NCBI GenBank assembly: GCA_036937835.1
Contig: CM072861.1
Coordinates: forward strand, 21,876,001 to 21,940,000
Direction: 5' to 3'
Source: Pampus argenteus
Taxonomy: Eukaryota > Chordata > Actinopteri > Scombriformes > Stromateidae
DNA: 64,000 nucleotides
Positions 1 through 10,797 of this stretch are shown in pieces (position 1 is the stretch's first letter; each line of letters begins with the position of its first letter). The notes beneath the pieces were generated by a model. It made no database searches and was not told the DNA's origin. It saw only the letters and a program-made list of their open reading frames with translations. The translations under genes and the position numbers were made by a program.

Positions 1-2464
1 TCCACCACGTACACTAGAGAGGAAAAAAAGAGGTGAAGAACAAATGAGCCAAGGACGGGTTGACGTGGTGAGGCGGTAAAGAAGGAGGGGAAATTTTTTT
101 TGTTAAAGGAAGCAATTAGAAGAAAGAATGCACAAAACGAGAACATTTTCTAGAATTATCCCGTCAAGTCTTCGGCGGTGAGTTCGAGCGTAACCACGGC
201 CCGCTATGATGTTCCTCTAATTACGCTCGTCACGGGAGGCACATCGCCATGGTAATGTCATAGCAGCACACAGCTATGATGAGACAGTGTTACAGTTGAG
301 TAACATTAGCTCTGCTTTGAGGTGTCGCCGGGCGGATGAAATTAGAGCTTTCAGAACCGCACACCTTCGTGCTCCTACGAGGCATTTTTACTTTACTTCA
401 CATGGCTTTATTTCACCTTAAGTCAATACATCTTACATTAATCATGTGAAAAGGATTATGTTACCATCTGTCTTGTTTAAAAAAAAAAAAAAAAACAAGT
501 CAAACAACAGGCCTGAATGAATACATCTCCCCTTTTGTGTCTGTGGTTAATCATTCATGTTGAGGGAAAAAGTCCAGCTTTTAACAGCCAGGTGCACTGA
601 CTCCTGACATTTGTCACCATGGTGACCAACTCCTGGTTAATAGATAACACGAGGCAAGTTAATCACTTATCATACTGACCTCTGATAATGATAACGGCAA
701 AAAAAAAAAAAACTGGTTATGATTGGCCAATATTAAATATTTAACAGCTCTATCAAAATGACTCACAGCAACAACCTTGATGGCATAACACACTTTTATG
801 CTCAGCCAGAGGAGGTTTATCTGGAGTCAGGTACATGAGCAGTTACACCTCACTGCTTGCTTTAATGCGCGGAGGTGTTAACTACATTCCCTGAAAGCAA
901 GGCTCTCCTTTGCATATTCATTTTGAATGTTCTACAGCGTCATGTGCTTTTTGTTTCACAGTTTGTGCTACAGTTTATTCCGGATACTCAGTCGGAAGTT
1001 GCCGCCGCACTGACACACCTTTTATCTTAAACCTGGCTTGACTTCACACTCTTTCATTCTTAATTGCTTGCTCTACATAATGGCATTTTAACAATCGAAG
1101 TTGAAAGTATTTATTTTTTATTTTTTTTACAGTTATTAAAGTTGAAGTTATTTAAGTTAAACTGCCAAATGCCTATTCAGGGAAAAAAATAATTGATTAC
1201 AGCAGATTAATAATGAAAACATTCCACTGAAGACATTTTTTATTTGTCATAGTGGGAAACATGTGCTACTAATAACGTGAATGGTGGCTTTGTTTCTGCT
1301 CATGCGTCCCAGTGTGACAGTGAGCCACAACACCAGGACTCATAATTGCTCACATGGTGGGATAACAGTGGAATAACTCTGGAGGCCCAGATAGCTTCAT
1401 TGTTAGAAATATCAAAGAATGAAATGTCTCAACACAGTCGGAGGGTTCGAGATTTCTCCCTCAAGAAAATGTTGCATTTTTTTAAAAGAAGAAGAAATTT
1501 GATGAAGTAAGCGCTATGTGCTGAAGTTATATAAATAACATATAATAAATAAAGTTTTTTTATCAGCCAAATTTACAAGAATCTGACTAGTTTTAAGACG
1601 TACGGCAAACTAAGATCAACATTTCGGCTACATGTACACGTCTTTGGTTTTAGTTTGTTCATAATTTGCTTGATTAAAACATACTGTATCACTTCTCTAC
1701 ATTTTTATGCTTGATGCATGTTTTGATAAAATATTTTTATTGGCTTTTTACTTGCTAGGTTGCCCACTTTCAAACAGTGAAGGTTTTCAAATTTTTTTAA
1801 AAATTCTCTACAACAAAAAATATATTATATCCATCAGAAATATTCATGCAAACATAACGTCTAGTTTATCAGATTTTGAAAACAACATGCGAGGATTGTC
1901 TCGATATAAATGACGTTTCATTTTCTTTTCCTTTAACGTGTGGGTCCACTGTAAATACTCATAAATCAACACAAATAAACCCCGAGTCAAGTGGGTGAAC
2001 ATCCGCCTGTAAACCATTACAGTAGCAATGCTAGCTCAGCTAACCCCTTTGGTCATGTGACCATCTTTCAGGTCTCTTCCAACATATTATACAGTAGCAT
2101 TTTTCATCTGTCTGTTCTGGAAACATTATGAATATATTTGCATCAATCGCTCACCTGTGTTTTTGGGAGCTTCCCCATACATAGGCCCAGGAGGGGGCCC
2201 GCCCTGCCAGCCAAACTGGGGTTGTCCAGCGTATCCTTGATAAGGAGGCTGCCCCGGCCCGGGATAGGGGCCTCCAGGGGCTCCGGGGCCCATTGGTCCT
2301 GCACCGTAGTTAGGGTAAACTGGATTAGGCTGCTCCATGTTCACAGGATATCCCTGTGGAGGATAACCCTGAGCTGGGTAGCCTTGTGGAGGCTGGCCTT
2401 GGGCTGGGTAGCCTGGAGCAGTGGGGCCACTGCCGGGGTATGGAGGGGGCTGCTCGAAATTCAT
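1..2464 (-). CDS. cystm1: Cysteine-rich transmembrane module protein 1 (cystm1), N-terminal part; 3' end outside window
   Basis: CYSTM1 is a small protein with a long Pro/Gly/Tyr-rich cytosolic N-terminus and a C-terminal cysteine-rich membrane module. Two coding pieces are visible on the minus strand: 2464..2155 (ATG at 2464, 103 codons plus one base) and 13..1. The first encodes MNFEQPPPYPGSGPTAPGYP and then PAQGYPPQGYP-type repeats, ending QFGWQGGPPPGP...EAPKNT. Its donor (CAG|gtgag) lies just below 2155. The second piece starts after a ctctctag acceptor at 14-15 and completes the codon to read V-Y-V-V-E, the conserved start of the family's C-terminal half. The cysteine-rich membrane segment and the stop are beyond base 1. 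The exon with the start codon opens at 2483 (ttctttag acceptor), so the first exon is noncoding. The N-terminus is roughly 40 residues longer than I recall for human CYSTM1. The remaining uncertainty is only the missing 3' end. Confidence 0.88.
14..2154 (-). other. cystm1: cystm1 intron between the start-codon exon and the next exon
   Basis: About 2.1 kb of AT-rich sequence between the two visible coding pieces of cystm1. It contains A- and T-runs but no further exon, RNA gene or transposon that I can recognise. Confidence 0.7.
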
Positions 2465-2483
2465 CTTTGGCTTGAATATAAAC

Positions 2484-5173
2484 CTAAAGAACAAGAAAAA
2501 CAGGGTTGATTTGAATAAGGTCGGGTGTCGCCAAAAAACAGCTATGGGGCGTTGTTAGGGATGACGGGGAGTGGAGTAAAATCACTGTAAATCACAGCCT
2601 CGAGTGCCTTACTGCTTCTATAAAAACGGTTACTACATATCTGGCAACGTTTCATCAAAAGAAAACACACGGCAAAAAAAAAACCCAAAAAAAACGCAAT
2701 TTATTGATAAGATATAATCATTCTTCCACCAATGTAATGTTGTTCTTCAGGCTCGTCAGGTGTGCTTAAAGACCGGGGTGATTATTGACATTTACATTGA
2801 TATCGCATTTATTTGTGCAGTTGCTGAAGTAGCGTTCAGTTATGTTGGCACTCCTCTGGACTCCACTCCTCTGACTCTGGACAGGTGCCAGAAGGTTATT
2901 GCTCCATATGGTTCACCTTTCCTGTTTTTCCACAGTGGAATAAAACTGACGAAGAGCCTGGTTTAGCTTCGTTTTGATGTTATGAGCGTTTTTTTTTTTT
3001 TTTTAATAAATAGACAGAAGCTCAATGAATCCAGTGAACTGACCACAGTCTGTTCAACAGTCCCGCCCCGACTTTGTTTCTTCATTAATTTCTGTTTTCT
3101 TTTTTTTTTTATCTTCTTCTATATCCTGTCCATCTCTTTCACCCAACTCTATATTTTTTAATGATCCTGCCAAGTAAACACAGACACAAAGACAGAAGAT
3201 GTGTGTCTGGTTGATTTTACCAACATCTATACCACATTAGAAATGTCTACAACTTCATTTCCTTCCATCACGTAGACACAAAGGGCCTTAACAATACATA
3301 CTATAAATACTATCACACTGTAAACAAAGGATTTATACCATCTACGGTTTAACTTTAATCTTTACTGCAGTGATGCCTTTGTTTCTTGAGGACCTGATGA
3401 CAGATGTGTACATGCATTTGTGTGTGTGTGTGTAATTTAGCCTCTGGAGCCACATTAGGCAATGAATTCCTCAGAGTCTTCATATAAGAGCACAACATTT
3501 TTCTGACAGCCACAAAAATGATGCAACTGTTTCCCAGAACAGAAAACGTATATATACACATCATAACAGCCGTCTTCTTGAATCTCCCGTCATTTCAACA
3601 ACCATCATTTCCACGGGCCGTGGGAAAATACAAGCGTGGCATATTATTCTGTGGAGGTGTCTTATGATTTGAGTATCAATCACAAGCTAATTCTGCCCTA
3701 GCAGAGATAAGCTCCATTATCTTACTGTTCACACACACACACACACACTTTGCAAATGGAGGAAGCAGCTTCACAGCGTGCTGGGTGAGGCTAATGGTTG
3801 ACGCAGAAGCACTCTGAACTGCTTTGTTGCTATTCAAATGAAACTTGTCATAGCTAATCAAACGAATTGTGGGGGAAGAGAAGCAGAGAAAGAGACTGCA
3901 GCGGCCGTACAGGCTTTTTACTGGTTGTATGTTCACACTTCCTCTTTACTCACATACACATAACAAGCAAAGGTCACATTATCAGGATCACACATTATTA
4001 TATATGGTGTTCCTGTGCAAAGTGTGAGAAACACATTCGGGTCAGTACAATAAATGTTATTTGTTCCACTCGTGACTTCAGATCAGGCAGATCGGGGTCC
4101 ATCACAGCCCTCATGCTAGCCTTCATCACTGGATCCGCTCATGTAGAACAGCCATAACAACAGAGAGTGGGCCAGGTGGTGTACTGCAACTCCGTTAGGC
4201 CTCCCAGGAGTCACTTTGTATACACTACAAACATCTAAATAGCAAGGCGAGTCCCACAAAAAAAAAACAACAACTACAAATTCAATTAGATTCAAAGTAT
4301 AATGATAAATTATATATTTTTTTAAAATCTATTTGATTACCTGATTTGGTAGGTTTAAGGGCTGTTCTCGTGTAGGGTTTTATATCATGTGGACATGTAC
4401 GATTAAATAAACAAAGGGGAACACAACAGTTAATGCTACAGGTTACAATGAGTCTACTACTTCCTGTCTTAACCTCTGCAATAAGCTTCACCGCGCAGCT
4501 CTTTTGTGACGATGACTGGACATTTCACTACCCAAATGTGTTTCGTGAAGCTGCTGACAGATGGCGAGGTCTCTGTAACGATGGTAACGGTGCTCCAGGG
4601 GGGAGACAGAACGATCCCTAGTGATTTGTTTTTGTTGCACCATCGAGGAATAATACAACGCCGTAATCAGATGCTTCGTTTTTTCCCTGTTAACAGGAAG
4701 GTTTTTGAGTCCTCTGTGACTACAACATGTTACATGACCAGCTGAAGGTTCATGACTCCAATTTGCACAGCGTGTGTGTGTCTGTGTGTGTGTACGTCAC
4801 GTATACCGTGTATGTTAATTTGCATGTGTGTGTCATTTGTTGTTTTTTTTCTTGCTGGACTGCCAGAATGTGTAAGTGAACACAGACGATGTTTCCACAA
4901 CAATATGGTGGTGATAATAATCATGTACACACACACACACACACAGACACACAAATACACACGGACAGTGCACACGAGAGGCCTTTGAATCCGTTTAAAG
5001 TCCCTTCTGAATCTGACAGCACTGCAAACGAGTGACAAATCATTAATCAGACACAGTCGGTTCACTATACTGGCAGCATTACACAACCTACAGTGAAGAG
5101 GTCGCTTAGCAAAGGTTTGACGTTATAAACCTAAAATCAATGAGATATCCGAGTAGAATAATGAATAGGATAA

Positions 5174-5207
<34 letters not shown>

Positions 5208-5902
5208 TTCCAAATGAATCTAAATTAAAGATTAATTAAATGCCAATACTATCTCATAATACTAAGAGACCTGACATGGGTAAACACATTTAAATAAATC
5301 ATGCGATGTCAAGTTAACTGTAGCTTTAAATTTAAAGCCAAATAAGCCTAGAGAACAAGTCTATGTTGGCCTAGTTTATACTAAAAGACCTTCCTTATAT
5401 TACAAGTGTCCTTGTTAAGCAGCAGCCCTGTAGCCTGGCAGCCTATGTTTACTTTCTCTCCATTGAAACAAACAGGAGACAAAGAGGCTGTTTGTATATA
5501 AGGAGACCCCATAGGACCCAATTATAAAGATTCAGGCCCCCAACTATATATATATTTATATATATATGTCACACACAAACAGAGGCAAACACACAAAAAA
5601 AATGTCATCTAAAACAATTAAATATATAATTTACAGCACAACATGTGTAATTCACCCTGAAAATATTCATTTTAAAGCTAACGTTGGTTTGTTAATAACT
5701 TACCGTTATTAGTACATTAATATTGGCTACTATGAGTCGCTTATTAACAGTAGCATTGGTGTTTTTTTCCACGGCTTATCAATATAATGTTTAGGAAATA
5801 TTGTAAGGCCACAGCTCTCTGTAGCGCTGTTGATTTTTCCAGACCCCCCCTAAACGCATCGTGACTAGACTCATAATGAGGAACATGCGTGGGACCACTT
5901 AC
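2484..5902 (-). other. cystm1: cystm1 5' intron
   Basis: About 3.4 kb between the putative noncoding first exon and the start-codon exon. It holds CA/TG microsatellites (near 3421, 3730, 4775 and 4930), a TA repeat at 5177-5206 and long A/T runs. I saw no coding exon on either strand. Short reading frames here are repeat translations. Confidence 0.55.
5177..5206. repeat. (TA)15 microsatellite
   Basis: Uninterrupted TA dinucleotide run inside the cystm1 5' intron. Confidence 0.95.
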
Positions 5903-6130
5903 CTTGAAATAAATAGTATATCCCGGTGTCTGTCTGTCTATCTTCTGCGTTTATTAGTATTAAAACAGCGATGAGCAACCTTTGCCTCGACTGGTGCGTA
6001 CCGTTTGCGGGACGTGACGTCTATGCGGGGACGTGCCAAGAGCGGGGGGCGGAGGGGGAAACAAACGCAACACGGGACCAGCAGCTGCGACACCTGATTG
6101 GATCAGCGGTCCAATCACAAGCCACAGAGA
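5903..6130 (-). promoter_or_regulatory. cystm1: Putative cystm1 promoter and noncoding first exon
   Basis: On the minus strand a near-perfect donor (CAAG|gtaagtgg) ends a putative exon at 5903. The sequence behind it (about 5990-6100) is locally rich in G+C and CpG compared with its surroundings. It carries a CRE-like TGACGTCT at 6015-6022, a GC-box-like run of G's with GGGCGG near 6045 and an ATTGG/CCAAT pair near 6097-6115. This is the expected place for the cystm1 start site, upstream of the 2483 acceptor. The start site itself cannot be fixed from sequence. Confidence 0.55.
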
Positions 6131-6450
6131 CGCCCAGGAAAAAAGCGATGACTCCTGATCATCTGACTTGATGAAATATTAAAAAAAAAAAATTTACAAC
6201 ATCGAGCCAGTGACGAAATAAATACGAGGAGCGGAAACTGCTGATGCGATATATATATATATATATCATTTGTGTTAGTTAGATGTTTGATTTTATTTTA
6301 TGGAAAGGTGTGTTGCTACTCATCATACATGGATCTATGATGATGATATTTTATTTTGAATTGAATATATATGAATATGAGCACATATTTTGACACAATC
6401 TTTTGGAAGCGTCACCTTCCTCCAACTTTCTTCACATTCATGCTGCAGCT

Positions 6451-6522
<72 letters not shown>

Positions 6523-9500
6523 TGGTTTGGTAAAGTGCAGTTTTATTTTCCTGCCAGCAGATGTCAGCCTCTTCCCAGTCTATTCCTCTCTTAACATGCG
6601 GCCTCTTGCAACTTCTTGGTGTCTTGCACTATGATAAACTGGCATGGAGCTGTTGAAGTGTTGTGTTTTATATTTGTTTTGAAATCTAATGATCAGCTAC
6701 ACATGCCTCTCATATAGCCCTGATTATAAATTCAGCATTTGAATAGGATTAACTTTCTCCAGCCAATCATGATGCAATGATTGTAAGACATTTTTAAGTA
6801 GAACGTGTTGTTGAAATAACAGTGGTACAAAGGGTATGGCAGGCAAAGTTCAGCCAAAGATTACTTCAAATGACGAGTGAATGCCAATGAATGAAAATAT
6901 TATAAATATTAAGTATCAACAGCAATACGCTCCCAACGCTGTGTTTGTTATTATAAGACATGTTGACGTATGTTTGGTCTGTTTATAGAGCGGAGCGACT
7001 TATTTCTGAGTCTGCACAGTTTCTGTCATGACAGGAAACTATGGCTCATGGGACCCTGCACGTGATGAGCTTCAACTCAGTGGGGGTGTTTGAGCTCTGT
7101 TTAGGGGGGGCAATGACTAGACAGACCACAGACAGAGTACAGTACACATATACACACTTGCAACCACATGCATACTGCACAGGTACAGCATTCTGTATAC
7201 TCTTTATTGTGCGTGCATGTATATATATATATATTAAACACACTAATGATTGCATACTGCACACACATGCACACACACACAAGGCATATGGGAAGGTTGG
7301 GGGGGACAGGGTTGTGAAACTTCATCTCAGTTTCTGCATTAGACGCGACATTACATGAGCACAGTATGAATATAGTAGCATACCAGCAGCCGACCAGCAA
7401 TGACAGCTGTCATTGACAGTGGAACTTAAAAAGGAAATGGTCTCTGTTCTGCAAGGTGATACCAGACCGCATAGTAACGTGTGATAAGGCACACGTACAG
7501 GACGTACAGTCCATATGTACAATAAGGCTGCCTTGGTGTTGTGGATCAGCAAGAAGCTGTTTATAGCCAGTACAAAGTTATGTATGGAAAATATGTTGGT
7601 AGTATTACTCTGGCAGCAGCCTGACATCCTATGAGGCATATCAGAGATTCTGCAACAAATACCAGAATGTCTACGCAGGATAGTATGCATTAATTGTCAT
7701 TATAATCCTATTTATTTGTATAGTCAGGAGGGCCAATGTTTGCTTTTACCTACCTTCTTGTAATTTTCTTAAGTTGAGGCTAATGATGAAATGTACTCAA
7801 ATAAATATCTATAACTATGACTATATGAATCAAGTAATCCAAGCTTGTCACAGATTTAATTTTAGTGCAGTGGTGATCTAGGAATCGAGGATAATCTAAC
7901 TGGTGTACTCATCAGAAGCCAAACTGAGAAAAACAGTTGGTTAAATTCCTGTCATGTAAATGTAAATATAATGTAAATTAGTAGGTTTGTGTGCGCTGTC
8001 CACTTTAGGCCTCTATCCACTCCATGTTGTGATAGATGTGACCAAGTAGGCCATGTGTTTGAGTGTCTGTTTACATCGTCACCCGGGCAATTTAGCCCGA
8101 GCCCGTAGCATCGGCTTCAACAGGAGCAGCTGACAAAAATAGAGCCTCGTCGACCAATCCGATGCTCTTACAGTGAAACTGGAAGAGGAGCAGGGAAAAA
8201 AGGGTGGGGTGGGGGGGTGGAGTAGGAGCTGAATATTTAGTCTATGGAAAAGGCCAATGGAGCAAGTTTACCAGAGTTCATTTAAAGTCAGGGATGGAGT
8301 GAAGTTGTTTACAGTAGTATGAGGCCAACATTTTCTATAACAGTATTTCCTGCATGTATGGCGGTCAAACCATTGTGTTTTCCACAAGTCATTTCTAGAC
8401 AGCACACTTATGACCCTGTGACAGATTTGTTGTCACTGTAACATGCACAAACATGCACAGTGTTCAGACGTTTTTAGCACCTTATGTTGATATCATTGGT
8501 TATCATCGGTCCAATCGGCGTAGTGTTGTGTAGATTTAATTAATTCTAAACATAAGGTGCATGTTATGCTGCTGTAGGTGTGGCTGAAATGTGTAACTCT
8601 CTGCATAAAGTTGTGTTTGTGGCGCCGAATCCCAAAATAGCAAATGGGATAATTACAGATTCTGTGCATCAGTAAATGTATACACGTAAAAAAAAAAAAA
8701 CCTTTTACCTAGAGATCTTTGTGCATATTTTTCCAGTATCATGTTCATACTTACCTGGCACCTGGCTTTGTTGTCACGTGCGCCACACGAGCATAGACGC
8801 AAACTTGTTCAAACAACACGTACAGGCATGTTTCACAAAAGTCCAAGTGCACACAAACTGAAGGCTGATTAGGTATTACTATGGGGGGGTATCTTATCAT
8901 TTGGCTGTGGGTCCTGTTTGGGTCCAGTATATACTGTAGGGTACAGTTATACTATGGCAGAAGTTTACTCAAAAGAATTGCAATGGGTCAACTATTGGGT
9001 GCATGTTGGTTAAAACTGTCTATAAATGTCAATAAATCTGAGCTTTAAGTCAATGCATACTGGTTCTCAATTACCTCTCCAAGACCGTGAGAAGAGGACA
9101 GCTGAGCAGACTGACCTATATCACCTAACGTATGCTTGAGGCATAGGGACCTGTTCTCACGACTTGAGTCCTGCACATAATTAAAAACAACAGCTTTAAA
9201 ATCCTAATTGCGAGGGGTCGTCAGTGCTATTGATGCAACCATTTATCTGCATTCAACGTAATTTATGGGTGTGCAATAAATTCACAATGACATATTTGAG
9301 CAAAATGCTTGGTCTAATACCAGCAGGTGTTACACCCTACCCCCACATATCACAGAGTGGTTTCAATATGTCTGGCCTTTGGGCTGCAGCTGCCGTCATT
9401 CCTCTAGACCAGGCCTACTCCAACGGTCAGAGTCTCTAATCTACAGATCAGTGTCTGGAACAAGCAGGCATACCTAGCCCTGACCCTGCTGATACAGCAC

Positions 9501-10245
9501 GAGAAGCCAAATACACAGCGTACATGGATCTGGATAGTTGTCAGCCTTTTAGCAACATGTAAACACACTGCGTTTTAAAGTTAGTAGTGTTCAGAAATGC
9601 GTACATCATTCATCTTATATGGCTCATATGTTTTGTAAGTCAAGTACCATCAGTTAATGTATTTTTGTGACACCCTGATTATAGTTTTATGTTTGATCTT
9701 AATGCTACTGTTTAACTACAAAATCAATTCAACGTAGACGTGCCAAGTCTGTCTGTGCGAAGGGAGTTAACTCCGCTGGTAGGAAAACACGACATACTAT
9801 AAAATAGACTATTATGCAACTCATTTAGTGCTCGACATGCAGGTTTCTGGGGCTACATGCTTTTTCATTACAGAAAATGTTATGAGGCTGCTAGTAACAA
9901 CATTTTATTCACCAAAATAAAGTTCCTGTTAGCTATATACTGTAAACATTAGATAACGTACAGATGTGCCCCGTATGCTCTATGGGTGACACACATTTAA
10001 AGCTTCAGTTGAGAGAGTCTTATTCTAAATTACATGAAAAATATTTGGTTATTGACTACACGAGACCTTGTTTCAACATTGCATTATCAGTATACAACAT
10101 AGTCCATGCAGATTTATAAGATAAACAACAAAACATATACTGAGTATATAGCTGAATAGACTAATTAACTGTTATAAAAATTGCTAAAAAAAAATGTTAT
10201 ACACATTTACACATTTTTTTTATACAAAACACACATACACACCAT
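6131..10245. other. Intergenic region, cystm1 to eif4ebp3
   Basis: About 4.1 kb without a recognisable gene. It holds the AT repeat at 6453-6516, short CA/TG tracts near 7145-7280, and one small CpG-bearing patch at about 8075-8215. The open frames here are short and have no family resemblance. Confidence 0.6.
6453..6516. repeat. (AT)32 microsatellite
   Basis: About 64 bp of uninterrupted AT dinucleotides, the longest AT repeat in the window. It is self-complementary, could extrude as a cruciform, and is likely polymorphic in length. Confidence 0.97.
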
Positions 10246-10797
10246 TGGCAGCTTGAATAGCCTTTATTTGAAATTATTCACATTCACATAATCTCTGCCT
10301 CCATAGAAAAACAGTAGGAGTTGATTTTCAGTAGGCCCTGACCCCCAACGTTAGGAGACAAAGAAAGTATGCCTTCCTTTTTTGGGAGGAAAAAACTAAA
10401 CAAAAACAAAACTGATGCCTGCAGTGAAAAAACCCTACGTTACATGTCTTAATGTAATCATCTTATATTCCCCCCAACTTAAAAAATAGGCTACATAGTA
10501 CAATTTTCTTATTTACAAAAAGATATAAAAGTGAAATCAAAATGGATTTTTTCAACCCTGCTGCAGCTCTGAAGTGAGTAAGCAACCAATCAACCCATTT
10601 TATACCATTTCTTTGCCTTTAGGGTCAAAAAACACCCTATTTTTCTAACTTCTCCCATTCTTTTTGGTTCCTCACAAAAAGCTTTTATTTAAAAAAGGTG
10701 AAAAATATAATGTATTCATAATGTAATGCATTACGGTCATTAATGACCATGGGAGGTGTTTTAACTAATAACTCTCCACAGGAGGTAATACTGGAGC
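10246..10797 (-). other. eif4ebp3: eif4ebp3 3' UTR and poly(A) signal
   Basis: Minus-strand sequence after the stop codon at 10798. An AATAAA signal (TTTATT on plus) sits at 10263-10268, so cleavage is probably near 10245. The UTR contains two adjacent perfect palindromes at 10723-10748. Confidence 0.65.

Noticed and set aside
1440..1470. GGTTCGAGATT word resembling a tRNA/SINE B box
   Set aside because: No A box at the right distance and no cloverleaf or repeat body.
2138..2509. Plus-strand open frame opposite the cystm1 start-codon exon
   Set aside because: It is the complement of a Pro/Gly-rich coding exon, which lacks stops on the other strand by composition. No family resemblance.
6371..6634. 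Open frames of alternating Tyr and Ile
   Set aside because: Translations of the AT microsatellite.
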